A stretch of DNA of 64,000 bases from Oceanobacillus damuensis (GTDB lineage Bacteria; Bacillota; Bacilli; Bacillales; Amphibacillaceae): the NCBI RefSeq assembly GCF_001618145.1, contig NZ_LQNF01000009.1, forward strand, positions 1-64,000, in the 5' to 3' direction. The notes below the pieces were generated by a model that made no database searches, was not told where the DNA came from, and saw only the letters and a list, made by a program, of their open reading frames with translations. Of this stretch, positions 27,367-36,805 are shown piece after piece. The first letter of the stretch is position 1. Each line of letters opens with the position of its first letter. Made by a program: the position numbers and the translations under genes.

Positions 27367-28740
27367 GTGCATATTTTAAAAGTAGGTTTCAATTATAAAA
27401 CAGCCCCTGTAGAAATAAGGGAGAAGCTCACGTTTGCAGAACAATCTCTTCATGAGGCGATGGTTGAATTGAAGAGACAGAAAAGCATTCTGGAAAATGT
27501 GATTGTTTCAACATGCAACCGGACAGAAATCTATGCCGTGGTCGATCAATTACACACCGGCCGTTATTATATAAAGCAATTTCTGGCTGATTGGTTTCAA
27601 ATGGATAAGGAGGAATTTTCCTCTTATTTGCGTATTACGGAAGATGATGGTGCAATGGAACACCTTTTCCGTGTTTCTACAGGGCTTGACTCTATGGTAC
27701 TTGGTGAGACGCAAATCCTTGGTCAGGTAAAACAGGCATTTTTGACCTCACAGGAAATGCAGACGACTGGAACGATCTTTAATGAATTATTTAAACAAGC
27801 GATTACATTTGGAAAGCGTGCCCATAAAGAAACAGAAATTGGCGAGCATGCCGTTTCAATCAGTTATGCTGCCGTGGAATTGGCAAAGAAAATCTTTGGT
27901 GATCTGCAGAACAAACATGTAGCAATTCTCGGGGCGGGAAAAATGGGCGAGCTTGCTGCCAAAAACCTGCAAGGCTCAGGGACAACGGAAATTACGGTTA
28001 TTAATCGTACATTGAAAAAAGCAGAAGAGCTGGCAAATAAATTTAACGCAAAAGCCCAAAGCATGGACAACTTACTGGATGTTATTCAGAAAGCAGATAT
28101 ATTAATCAGCTCCACTGGATCTGATTCTATTGTACTGACGAAGGAAATGCTCGAGCCAATTCAGAAAAACCGCAAAGGAAAAGTTCTTTTCCTCGTAGAT
28201 ATTGCCGTTCCAAGAGATGTCGACCCACAAATCAGCAATCTGGATGATGTGTTTCTTTATGATATCGATAATTTAAAAAACATCGTTGATGATAACCTGG
28301 AAGCTAGAAAAGCAGCTGCCAAGCAAATAGAAATAATGATGGAAGAAGAAATTGTCATGTTTAAGGAATGGATGAAAACATTGGGAGTAGTGCCTGTCAT
28401 TTCGGCATTACGTAAAAAAGCACTATCCATCCAGGCGGAAACGATGAAAAGTATCGAAAGAAAAATGCCTGATATGACAGCCCGTGAAAAGAAAGTGATC
28501 AGCAAGCATACAAAAAGTATTATTAACCAGCTGTTGAAAGAACCGGTTACACAAGCGAAAGAGCTTGCCGGGAGCGAAAAGGCAGAAGAATCATTACAGC
28601 TTTTCATCGATATTTTCGGTATTGAGGAGGAAGTGAAGGAAGAATTTGAGAGACAGGCAAAAAAAAGTGAATTGATGCAGACACTTGCAAAAGATGAAAA
28701 AACTTCCTTTCCGGTCATTGAAAAATTATCTACCAGTTAA
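27367..28740 (+). CDS. hemA: Glutamyl-tRNA reductase
   Basis: A 457-residue enzyme making glutamate-1-semialdehyde from glutamyl-tRNA, the first committed step of C5 tetrapyrrole synthesis. The catalytic cysteine is in [11 protein letters not shown] near residue 50; the tRNA-binding and NADPH-binding parts ([14 protein letters not shown] and [15 protein letters not shown]) follow, then a C-terminal dimerisation helix. GTG at 27367 with GGGGGT upstream is the best start and gives the usual N-terminus [14 protein letters not shown]. An in-frame longer version begins inside the leader hairpin. First gene of hemAXCDBL. Confidence 0.96.
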   Translation: MHILKVGFNYKTAPVEIREKLTFAEQSLHEAMVELKRQKSILENVIVSTCNRTEIYAVVDQLHTGRYYIKQFLADWFQMDKEEFSSYLRITEDDGAMEHLFRVSTGLDSMVLGETQILGQVKQAFLTSQEMQTTGTIFNELFKQAITFGKRAHKETEIGEHAVSISYAAVELAKKIFGDLQNKHVAILGAGKMGELAAKNLQGSGTTEITVINRTLKKAEELANKFNAKAQSMDNLLDVIQKADILISSTGSDSIVLTKEMLEPIQKNRKGKVLFLVDIAVPRDVDPQISNLDDVFLYDIDNLKNIVDDNLEARKAAAKQIEIMMEEEIVMFKEWMKTLGVVPVISALRKKALSIQAETMKSIERKMPDMTAREKKVISKHTKSIINQLLKEPVTQAKELAGSEKAEESLQLFIDIFGIEEEVKEEFERQAKKSELMQTLAKDEKTSFPVIEKLSTS

Positions 28741-28977
28741 CACCAAAAAGGTTGGAGCATCAGTACAGAATAGAGGCATGTGACTATAACCGGCACGTTT
28801 AGCCCACCTATTTTCACCGCATCTATTTCCTTGTGTCGATGTGCACTTCTTTCTCGAACGAAAATATGGAAAGTGTATTAGGCGATGGACACTGTGGCTG
28901 GATGTGGATAGCCATTATGCCCTTCGTTATCCAGGCCGCCAATTACAGTTTCCTAAGAATGAAGAAAGGATAATACG

Positions 28978-29796
28978 ATGATTGAAATGAAGTGGCTTTA
29001 TGAAATTATTCTTATTATATACGGCTTCAGTTTAATCGGTTATTTTATAGATTTCATTCATAACAGCCGGAAAGCAAATAGAATTGCTTTCTGGTTGCTT
29101 AGTATGGTTTGGTTTATTCAAACTGTTTTTTTCGTTTATGAGATAATCGTTCAGAAGAGCTTTCCTGTTGCGACCGTCGTGGATAGTCTGCTTATGTATT
29201 CATGGGTCCTCATTACGTTTTCGCTCATCATCAATAAACTGTTTCCTGTTCGTTTTATAGGAATGTTTATAAATATATTCGGATTCTTTATTTTGTTGAT
29301 GTATGTGGCTGCAAGTGCTGCCAACCGTTTTCCAAGTCAGGCGATTGCTTTTGTACATGAAATTCTCATTGCCCATATTACACTTGCAATCATTTCGTAT
29401 GGTTTTTTTACATTGGCGTTTTTGCTATCCATTATGTATTTAATTCAATATCGTTTCTTAAAAAAGAAAAAAGGTTTAAAATGGATGTGGCGGCTTGGTG
29501 ATTTAGGTGTGCTGGATAACTATAGTTTTAGAGCGGTGTCGGCAGGGGTACCATTATTATTAATAGCGATTATACTAGGTGTCGTCTGGGCCAATGTCTC
29601 CACATCAGCATTTTTTTGGATTGATGCTAAAACGATTGGTTCCATCATTGTTTTGATTGTTTATACAGTGTATTTAATTTTAAGGATCATATTCGGTTAC
29701 AAAGGAAAGTTCCTATCATCTTTCAACACAGTTGCTTTCCTGATTTTGCTGATCAATTTCTTTTTATTCAGCTCATTATCGAATTTTCACTTTTAG
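28978..29796 (+). CDS. hemX: HemX, cytochrome c assembly-type membrane protein
   Basis: A 272-residue integral membrane protein with eight hydrophobic segments, a CcsA/HemX-family protein. In B. subtilis HemX lowers the level of HemA protein. AAGAAAGGA precedes the ATG. The gap to hemA is 237 bp, much longer than usual within this operon, and contains no gene I can recognise. The gap to hemC is 11 bp with a strong AGGAGGA. Confidence 0.9.
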   Translation: MIEMKWLYEIILIIYGFSLIGYFIDFIHNSRKANRIAFWLLSMVWFIQTVFFVYEIIVQKSFPVATVVDSLLMYSWVLITFSLIINKLFPVRFIGMFINIFGFFILLMYVAASAANRFPSQAIAFVHEILIAHITLAIISYGFFTLAFLLSIMYLIQYRFLKKKKGLKWMWRLGDLGVLDNYSFRAVSAGVPLLLIAIILGVVWANVSTSAFFWIDAKTIGSIIVLIVYTVYLILRIIFGYKGKFLSSFNTVAFLILLINFFLFSSLSNFHF

Positions 29797-29807
29797 GAGG
29801 ATCATAT

Positions 29808-30737
29808 ATGCGCAAGATTGTAGTAGGTTCAAGACAAAGTAATTTAGCCCTGACCCAAACAAAGTGGGTAATTAATCAGCTGAAAGAAGCTGGAGTTAAA
29901 AATGATTTTGAAATAAAAAAAATCGTAACAAAAGGAGATCGGATTCTTGATGTTACGTTATCAAAAGTAGGCGGTAAAGGTCTCTTTGTAAAAGAGATTG
30001 AGCAGGCTATGTATGATAAGGAAATTGATTTTGCAGTACATAGTATGAAAGACATGCCATCAGAGATGCCAGAGGGACTTGTGATTTCTTCTATTCCTGT
30101 GAGAGAAGATCATCGTGATGCCTATATTGCAAATGATCATGTAAAACTTGCAGACTTGCCAAAAGAGGCGATTGTTGGAACAAGCAGTTTACGTCGAGCA
30201 GCGCAAATACTCGCTGAACGTCCGGACCTAAAGATTAAATGGATCCGCGGCAATATTGAAACACGGATTCGAAAATTACAGGAAGAGGACTACGATGCGA
30301 TTATTCTTGCTGTCTCCGGGCTTAAACGGGTTGGATTGAGTGAAGAACTAATTACCGAATACTTGGAGCCGGAAATCTGTGTTCCAGCTGTTGGGCAGGG
30401 CGCTTTAGCTATTGAAAGCCGTGAAGATGACGAAGAAATCCGCGGGATTCTGGAAAAAATCAACGACGACTTAACAACAAGAACTGTAACAGCAGAAAGA
30501 ACATTTCTGAACTTACTTGAAGGCGGATGCCAAGTACCAATTGGCGGATACGCTTACCTTGAAGAGAATGATATTGTCCTGACCGCATTAGTCGGAACAC
30601 CTGATGGAAAAACAATACTCAAAGAAATTGTCCGAGGAAGTGATCCGGAAGCAGTCGGAAAAGAGGCGGCAGAATCATTGATCAAGCAAGGTGCCAAGGA
30701 GATTGTGGAACAGGTAAAAGAGGAGCTAGACAAGTAA
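29808..30737 (+). CDS. hemC: Hydroxymethylbilane synthase (porphobilinogen deaminase)
   Basis: A 309-residue enzyme that joins four porphobilinogen units. Substrate-binding segments [12 protein letters not shown] and [10 protein letters not shown] are intact, as is the dipyrromethane cofactor cysteine in [20 protein letters not shown] precedes the ATG. Its stop codon overlaps the hemD start by one base, so the two are translationally coupled. Confidence 0.97.
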   Translation: MRKIVVGSRQSNLALTQTKWVINQLKEAGVKNDFEIKKIVTKGDRILDVTLSKVGGKGLFVKEIEQAMYDKEIDFAVHSMKDMPSEMPEGLVISSIPVREDHRDAYIANDHVKLADLPKEAIVGTSSLRRAAQILAERPDLKIKWIRGNIETRIRKLQEEDYDAIILAVSGLKRVGLSEELITEYLEPEICVPAVGQGALAIESREDDEEIRGILEKINDDLTTRTVTAERTFLNLLEGGCQVPIGGYAYLEENDIVLTALVGTPDGKTILKEIVRGSDPEAVGKEAAESLIKQGAKEIVEQVKEELDK

Positions 30738-31522
30738 TGGATCTATCATTGCATGGATGCAAAGTTCTTATAACAAGGGAAGCGAAGCAGGCAAATGTGC
30801 TTGCAGAAAAACTTGCAGCCCTTGGTGGCATACCTGTTACGGTTCCATTACTTAGAATTTCATGTAAAGATGCAAAGGAAAATCAGCAAATCCTTGCCAA
30901 AATCCAGACCTATACATGGATTTTTTTTACAAGTGCCAACGGGGTGGATTGTTTTTTTCGTCTAACTGAAAAATATCACGTGCATACTTTTGGACAACTT
31001 AAATTTGCCACTGTGGGTCAGAAGACAGAACAGGCTTTAAATGCATATGGTTATCAAACCTCATTTGTTCCTTCTACCTATAATGCGGAGAACATGGCCA
31101 AGGAATTTGGGAATGAATTCAGTGAGGAAGGTCCAGTCCTCTTGATTCGCGGCAATCGTTCAAGGGATGTTCTGCCGGTGGAATTTTCCAAAAAGCAGCT
31201 AGCCTTTGATTCCATGGAGGTTTATGAGACATCTGTTAATAATGATGCAAAAGAAGAGCTCAATCAAATCCTGTCAAAGGATGACATTGATTTTATTACT
31301 TTTACAAGCCCTTCAACTGTTGAGGCATTTCTGGAAATGGCTGAAGCGATACCTGAGAAGAATATTGTCTGTATTGGTACCACAACAGAACAGCGGGCAA
31401 GGGAACTTGGTTTCAGTGCCATCATTACACCACATAAGTTCACTACAGAGTCGATGCTAGAAGCAATAAGCAATTACATAAACAGAAAGGAAGGATCATA
31501 TGTCTCACCCGATAAACTTTAA
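30737..31522 (+). CDS. hemD: Uroporphyrinogen-III synthase
   Basis: A 261-residue protein that closes and inverts ring D of hydroxymethylbilane. The family is poorly conserved, but the two-lobed alternating alpha/beta pattern, [12 protein letters not shown] in the first half and [15 protein letters not shown] with [14 protein letters not shown] in the second, is typical. The ATG overlaps the hemC stop; the end overlaps hemB by 23 bp. Confidence 0.92.
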   Translation: MDLSLHGCKVLITREAKQANVLAEKLAALGGIPVTVPLLRISCKDAKENQQILAKIQTYTWIFFTSANGVDCFFRLTEKYHVHTFGQLKFATVGQKTEQALNAYGYQTSFVPSTYNAENMAKEFGNEFSEEGPVLLIRGNRSRDVLPVEFSKKQLAFDSMEVYETSVNNDAKEELNQILSKDDIDFITFTSPSTVEAFLEMAEAIPEKNIVCIGTTTEQRARELGFSAIITPHKFTTESMLEAISNYINRKEGSYVSPDKL

Positions 31523-32486
31523 GCGCCACCGAAGATTACGTTCATCCTCGGGCTTGCGTTCCATGGTACGTGAAACGCATTTACGTACAGAAGATTTTAT
31601 TTACCCGATGTTTGTCATTGAAGGCCAAAATGTAAAAAATGAGGTTCCATCAATGCCGGGGGTATATCAGCTTTCCTTTGACTTATTGCTTGATGAGGTA
31701 AGGGAAGTGTACGAGCTTGGAATCCGCTCTGTTATTTTCTTTGGAGTAATCTCAGAGAAAGATGAAGTCGGTTCTGGAGCATTCGCAGAGGACGGCATTA
31801 TCCAAAAAGCGACACGTCTAGTCAAAAAGGAATTTCCTGAACTGCTTGTAGTCGCTGATACTTGCTTATGCGAGTACACTTCACACGGTCATTGCGGTGT
31901 TATTCACGATCATGACGTCAATAATGACGAATCACTGAAATTACTCGCCAAAACTGCAGTTTCCCAAGCCCAGGCAGGTGCAGACATTATTGCACCTTCC
32001 AATATGATGGATGGTTTTGTCGCAGTTATCCGGGCAGCATTGGATGAGGCCGGATATTTACATATTCCAATTATGTCTTATGCTGTAAAATACGCGTCAG
32101 CATTCTACGGTCCATTCCGTGATGCAGCAGACAGTACACCACAGTTTGGTGATCGCAAAACATACCAGATGGACCCTGCAAACCGATTGGAAGCACTGAG
32201 GGAAGCTGAAACTGACGTTGCGGAAGGAGCAGATTTTCTTATTGTAAAACCTGCAATGTCGTACCTTGACATCGTTCGTGAAGTGAGGGACAACTTTAAT
32301 TTACCAGTAGTTGCCTATAATGTAAGTGGTGAATATGCGATGGTAAAGGCAGCAGCGCAAAATGGCTGGATTGATGAGAAATCATTGGTAATGGAAAAGC
32401 TAACTTCCATGAAACGTGCCGGAGCAGATTTAATCATCTCGTACTTTGCAAAAGATGTTGCCATATGGCTGAAAGAAAATGACTGA
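31500..32486 (+). CDS. hemB: Delta-aminolevulinic acid dehydratase (porphobilinogen synthase)
   Basis: A 328-residue enzyme condensing two aminolevulinate molecules. Zinc cysteines are present ([16 protein letters not shown]), and both Schiff-base lysines are in MSYAVKYAS and [11 protein letters not shown]. The ATG lies within the end of hemD, after AAGGAAGGA. It belongs to the zinc-dependent class by its three-cysteine motif. Confidence 0.97.
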   Translation: MSHPINFKRHRRLRSSSGLRSMVRETHLRTEDFIYPMFVIEGQNVKNEVPSMPGVYQLSFDLLLDEVREVYELGIRSVIFFGVISEKDEVGSGAFAEDGIIQKATRLVKKEFPELLVVADTCLCEYTSHGHCGVIHDHDVNNDESLKLLAKTAVSQAQAGADIIAPSNMMDGFVAVIRAALDEAGYLHIPIMSYAVKYASAFYGPFRDAADSTPQFGDRKTYQMDPANRLEALREAETDVAEGADFLIVKPAMSYLDIVREVRDNFNLPVVAYNVSGEYAMVKAAAQNGWIDEKSLVMEKLTSMKRAGADLIISYFAKDVAIWLKEND

Positions 32487-32496
32487 AGGGGTGTAA

Positions 32497-33792
32497 ATGG
32501 TGAGAAGCTATAATAATTCTATGGATGCATATAAAGAAGCAGTAAATTTAATGCCTGGCGGAGTCAATTCTCCCGTACGAGCATTTAAATCAGTTGGGAT
32601 GTCTCCTGTTTTTATGGAAGCAGGAAAAGGTTCCAAAATTTACGATATCGATGGCAATGAATACATCGACTACGTATTAAGCTGGGGACCATTGATTTTA
32701 GGGCATGCTGATGACCGTGTGGTAGCAAGCTTAAAGGAAGCTGCCGAAAAAGGGACGAGCTTCGGGGCTCCAACCGTACTGGAAAATAAACTTGCACAGC
32801 TTGTGATTGAACGTGTACCTTCAATTGAAATGATCCGTATGGTCAATAGTGGTACAGAAGCTACAATGAGTGCCATTCGACTTGCAAGAGGATATACGGG
32901 CAAAGACCTTGTCTTAAAATTTGAAGGTAGCTACCATGGGCATGGAGATTCTTTATTGATAAAAGCAGGCTCAGGTGTTGCGACGCTAGGTTTGCCGGAT
33001 AGTCCGGGAGTTCCGAAATCGATTGCCAGCAACACGATTACAGTACCGTATAATGATATGGATAGTGTGAAGGTTGCATTTGATAACTTCGGTGATAACA
33101 TTGCGGCAGTTATTATGGAACCTGTGTGTGGTAATATGGGCGTTGTCCCACCACAGAACAGCTTCTTGCAGGAATTAAGACAAATAACAGAAGACCATGA
33201 GACTTTATTGATCTTTGATGAAGTTATGACTGGATTCCGTGTAGACTACAATTGTGCACAAGGTCATTTCGATGTTACACCAGATCTTACTTGTCTCGGT
33301 AAAGTGATTGGCGGGGGACTGCCAGTTGGTGCCTATGGCGGAAAGCGTGAAATAATGGAGCAAATTGCCCCATCTGGACCGATTTATCAGGCTGGAACAT
33401 TATCAGGTAATCCATTGGCCATGACTGCAGGCTATGAGACATTAGCAGCTTTAACAAAAGAATCATACGAAGCGATCAGTGAAAAAGTTGATCATCTTGT
33501 CGATGGATTCCGTGCAGCCGCTGCGGAATATGATATACCATTGCATATTAACCGTGCTGGTTCTATGGTTGGAGTATTCTTTACGAATGAGGAAGTAACG
33601 GATTTTGAAAGTGCCCAAGCATCAAACCTTGATTACTTTGCACAATATTATCGGGCGATGATGGACGAAGGTGTCTTTCTTCCGCCATCACAATTCGAAG
33701 GACTATTCCTTTCCACAGCCCATACGGATGAAGATATTGCAAAAACAATCCAGGCCATCCGTACAGCATTTTCTAAAATAGAAAAGCAGTAA
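32497..33792 (+). CDS. hemL: Glutamate-1-semialdehyde 2,1-aminomutase
   Basis: A 431-residue PLP enzyme that makes 5-aminolevulinate from the HemA product. The PLP lysine is in [36 protein letters not shown] at the N-terminus and [12 protein letters not shown] are diagnostic. AAGGGGTG precedes the ATG; a GTG one codon later would be equally plausible. Last gene of the operon. Confidence 0.97.
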   Translation: MVRSYNNSMDAYKEAVNLMPGGVNSPVRAFKSVGMSPVFMEAGKGSKIYDIDGNEYIDYVLSWGPLILGHADDRVVASLKEAAEKGTSFGAPTVLENKLAQLVIERVPSIEMIRMVNSGTEATMSAIRLARGYTGKDLVLKFEGSYHGHGDSLLIKAGSGVATLGLPDSPGVPKSIASNTITVPYNDMDSVKVAFDNFGDNIAAVIMEPVCGNMGVVPPQNSFLQELRQITEDHETLLIFDEVMTGFRVDYNCAQGHFDVTPDLTCLGKVIGGGLPVGAYGGKREIMEQIAPSGPIYQAGTLSGNPLAMTAGYETLAALTKESYEAISEKVDHLVDGFRAAAAEYDIPLHINRAGSMVGVFFTNEEVTDFESAQASNLDYFAQYYRAMMDEGVFLPPSQFEGLFLSTAHTDEDIAKTIQAIRTAFSKIEKQ

Positions 33793-33810
33793 TCATCATA
33801 AATTAGACAT

Positions 33811-33871
33811 AAGCTATTCCGTTATTGAAAACATCTGTAAAGGTGAGATTCAATGAAGGAATAGCTTTTTT
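33811..33871 (+). terminator. hem operon terminator
   Basis: AAGCTATTCC pairs with GGAATAGCTT across a 37-base loop, followed by a T run. It contains a smaller inner stem. Confidence 0.82.
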
Positions 33872-33952
33872 CATGCATATACAATTGTTGCTGTTCATAT
33901 AGATTATAAAGACATATCGGCATATGGATATATGTTGAAGGGAGGAATTTTT

Positions 33953-35023
33953 GTGACAGGCGATTCCAAGGCATTTACCTTTGAACTGGAGGAGTCTCTG
34001 TTTTTCGAAAAGGGACAGGAAGTTGCGGAAATGAGAGCAATAGCTTTAGAACCTGAAATCTCTATTCAGTCCTATGATGAGTACATTTCCATTAAAGGAA
34101 TTATTGAACTGCGTGGAGAATATGAAAGATCACCGTCTGCAGAGAGCGAAGATGAAGTGCTTGATTTCGACGATTTCCAGGCAAAACGTTATGTGGAAAA
34201 AGTCATTGAAGAAGACGGTACAGTTGTTTTCTCCCACTCTTTTCCGGTAGAGATTTCCGTACCGCCTTACCGGGTTGCAGACTTGAACGATGTGACGGTG
34301 AATATTGAATCATTTGATTATGAATTACCGGAATCAGGTAAATTAAAGCTCTATGCATCCATTGAAATCCATGGAATCAACAGTGAGGAAGAAAAACCAC
34401 GGACAGAAAAAGAAGAACAAGTTCTGGATGAGTTTGCAGATGATGAAGAAGATACCTTTGAATTCGAAATCAGAAAGCAAAAAGAAGAATTTGCTGAGGA
34501 TAGGGAAGAATCGAAAGAAGCAGAAACGGAAAATCCTCCTGAAGTAATAGAGCAGGAAAATCAGGATATCCAAGCTGAAGAAACGGAAGGCGAAGCTATG
34601 GAGAAGGAAGATCCAGACCGTTGGAAAGTAAAGTCCCAGACATTAGCGGAGTTTTTCAATAAGTTACCAGAGGAACAAGAAGATAAGGCAGAAGATATGG
34701 AAGAATTGGTGGCACAAGAATCGGAAGTTAATTCAACAGACGATAACAGCACTTCCGATGGTGAGCAATCTGTTGAGGTTCATCCTTCGGGGTATGAAGA
34801 GCAAACCATGGAGGACGCTACTTATTTATCGGATATTTTTCGAAGCACTGAGGAAGAAAGCTTCACAAAAATGAGACTTTGCATTGTTCAGGACCAGGAC
34901 ACAATTGAAAGCATTGCACAACGTTTTTCGATCAGTCCACTGCAATTGATAAAACATAACGATTTGGATACGGATTTTGAAGTATATGAAGGCCAGCTGT
35001 TGTATATACCGCACAACAGTTAA
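33953..35023 (+). CDS. spoVID: Spore coat morphogenetic protein SpoVID
   Basis: A 356-residue protein that drives encasement of the spore by coat layers. The N-terminal domain (about residues 1-140) is beta-rich; a long, highly acidic linker rich in Glu and Lys (about 150-290) follows; and a C-terminal LysM domain begins near residue 305 (QDTIESIAQRFSISPLQL...GQLLYIP). GTG at 33953 is preferred, 8 bp after GGGAGG. It follows hemL and precedes ysxE, as in B. subtilis. It interacts with SafA (also in this window) in known systems. Confidence 0.93.
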   Translation: MTGDSKAFTFELEESLFFEKGQEVAEMRAIALEPEISIQSYDEYISIKGIIELRGEYERSPSAESEDEVLDFDDFQAKRYVEKVIEEDGTVVFSHSFPVEISVPPYRVADLNDVTVNIESFDYELPESGKLKLYASIEIHGINSEEEKPRTEKEEQVLDEFADDEEDTFEFEIRKQKEEFAEDREESKEAETENPPEVIEQENQDIQAEETEGEAMEKEDPDRWKVKSQTLAEFFNKLPEEQEDKAEDMEELVAQESEVNSTDDNSTSDGEQSVEVHPSGYEEQTMEDATYLSDIFRSTEEESFTKMRLCIVQDQDTIESIAQRFSISPLQLIKHNDLDTDFEVYEGQLLYIPHNS

Positions 35024-35085
35024 GAGATTTAACCCCTTGTCTATTTATATTCAGGGGGTATATCATTTTAGGGGTGGTGAATGAG

Positions 35086-36090
35086 ATGGATAAGATAAAG
35101 AAAGTCATGGAAGCCTATAAGGTCTATCCAATCCGTACAGAAAAAATAACCGAGCGATTATACCGAGTGAATGACGGCCAACGCGATTACGCCCTGAAAA
35201 TGAGTAAACTAAATGAAGCGAATATTGAAAAATGGCAAAATGTATATTACTTGGCGAATGAAAAAAACCTCTCGGAAATAGTACCAGTATATTTAACAAA
35301 AAATGGCAAGCTATTCGAGAAATTCAATGAAGCGTTCTTTTACCTGACTCCATGGATAGATATTCCTGCCCGTGGAAATGATGAAAACACAATAAAGAAT
35401 ACAATGCATCGTTTAGCAAGTGTACATGAGAAAACCAAAAATTCCCAGCGTATTTCCAGTGAGAAATTAAAAGAAAACTTTCATACATATCAAACCTTTT
35501 GTAAGCAGTTGCCGTCAGAATTGCTTTCCATTATAAGACAGTTTGAAGGTAATCGGTATATGTCGCCATTTGAGCTCCTGGTTTGCACGCAGTACAGAGA
35601 CCTCGAATATGCAACCAATGCAAATAATGAGTTAATTAATGACTTCCTTGAACAAAATGAAGCACATATCCCATGGAATCGTTGCCTCTGTCACGGTAAT
35701 TTGCGAAAAGAGCATATTGCAGATCGGCATCTTTTGAATTGGGAAAATGCTGGGTACGATTTACCTGCAACGGATCTGGCTGTTTATTTCAGTCACTTGA
35801 CCGGAAATTATGACCAACCCGTCGAAACGATAACAGAAGGGTTCAAAATCTACAAAGAAAAAAACGACCTTTCTGGACCGGAAATGCAGCTGCTTTCGAT
35901 TTATCTGTTTAACCCATCTTCTTATATAACAATCGTTCGTGATTACATGGGGCGTTCTTCCACTAAGCCAATGACAGACCAAATCACAGAATTGCAGCAA
36001 CAATACAGAAAAATCCTTTTCGCAATAAAATGGAGGAAGTTCATCAGGGAGGAATATGAGAGCATCTCTTTTGACAACTCTGCTACCTAA
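35086..36090 (+). CDS. ysxE: CotS-family spore coat protein YsxE
   Basis: A 334-residue kinase-like protein of the CotS/aminoglycoside phosphotransferase fold. LCHGNLRKEHI corresponds to the catalytic-loop motif (here HGN rather than HGD), and LLNWENAGYDLPATDLAVYF to the metal-binding segment (here NWE). The usual acidic residues are thus altered, so activity is uncertain. ATG at 35086 follows AGGGGTGG. It is paired with spoVID, and YsxE is a coat protein in B. subtilis. Its stop overlaps the convergent small gene by 4 bp. Confidence 0.9.
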   Translation: MDKIKKVMEAYKVYPIRTEKITERLYRVNDGQRDYALKMSKLNEANIEKWQNVYYLANEKNLSEIVPVYLTKNGKLFEKFNEAFFYLTPWIDIPARGNDENTIKNTMHRLASVHEKTKNSQRISSEKLKENFHTYQTFCKQLPSELLSIIRQFEGNRYMSPFELLVCTQYRDLEYATNANNELINDFLEQNEAHIPWNRCLCHGNLRKEHIADRHLLNWENAGYDLPATDLAVYFSHLTGNYDQPVETITEGFKIYKEKNDLSGPEMQLLSIYLFNPSSYITIVRDYMGRSSTKPMTDQITELQQQYRKILFAIKWRKFIREEYESISFDNSAT

Positions 36091-36275
36091 ATCCATTCCA
36101 AATAAAATGCAATAAACAGACCGATAAACAATCCAAGCAACAGCACATCAAATGTTGTAGGAATAAGTAACGTACGTATTAATTGGAAAATCAGGATTGG
36201 CAATGTTACCTTTTCCAGAACGTAGAGACAGTGCCTCCCCCATGGAGGAAGCTTATACCGATAATAACGGGCCAC
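36087..36275 (-). CDS. Small two-segment membrane protein of unknown function
   Basis: A 62-residue frame with a basic, aromatic N-terminus (RYYRYKLPPWGRH), a first hydrophobic segment near residues 18-36 and a second near 42-58, ending in YLEWI. I do not recognise the family. GTG at 36275 has AGAGGTG 7 bp upstream; a GTG at 36284 would lie directly against that site. It is convergent with ysxE (4-bp overlap) and divergent from valS. A CATAGTATA box (36335-36327) with GCAC 18 bp upstream resembles a sporulation SigK promoter, but the spacing is long. Confidence 0.55.
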   Translation of the reverse strand: MARYYRYKLPPWGRHCLYVLEKVTLPILIFQLIRTLLIPTTFDVLLLGLFIGLFIAFYLEWI

Positions 36276-36376
36276 TGAATACACCTCTTTTTGGTAAAAT
36301 TATGCTCACATCTTCGCTTTTGCTTATATACTATGTATAAACACCCCACATTTGTGCAATACAATAGTAAAAATAG

Positions 36377-36405
36377 TTGACGTTGCAGGTTGTTACGGAT
36401 AAAAT
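36377..36405 (+). promoter_or_regulatory. SigA promoter of valS
   Basis: TTGACG (36377-36382), 17 bp, TAAAAT (36400-36405), about 35 bp upstream of the T-box leader. Confidence 0.75.
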
Positions 36406-36440
36406 AATAAGCATACTAATAAGTAAACCAATATACGAAA

Positions 36441-36779
36441 GCGATGACAGGGAAGAGTACAGAGTAAACGCCTAAAAGAGAGGGAAATCAAGTGCTGAGA
36501 ATTTCCCAGGCAGGTTGTTCTGGAAGGTCGCCCAAGATGCAGCTTCTTTGAAATTGTAGTAGAGGAAGCCGGTCATTGACCGTTATCAATACATGAGTGT
36601 ACAAACTCTTTCATAGTGCAGATAAGCAGGTGTAAACCTTCTCTATTTGTATTCATGCAAATAGGGCATTTGCCTGAATGCATGGGGACTGCCAGCATAT
36701 TCCGAGTTTGTAAACAAAGGTGGTACCACGGAAGCTTACCCTTTTCGTCCTTTATTTCAGGATGAAAAGGGTTTTTTAG
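36441..36779 (+). promoter_or_regulatory. T-box leader of valS
   Basis: Starts with GCGATGACAGGGAAGAGTA, the usual 5' side of Stem I. The specifier loop probably presents GTC (valine) at 36527-36529. The T-box sequence AAAGGTGGTACCACGG (36716-36731), which binds the NCCA end of uncharged tRNA, is followed by the terminator ACCCTTTTCGTCC...GGATGAAAAGGGTTTTTT (36738-36776). Uncharged tRNA-Val should allow readthrough into valS. Confidence 0.93.
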
Positions 36780-36805
36780 TATAGTTAAAATAGGAGGCAT
36801 ACAAA

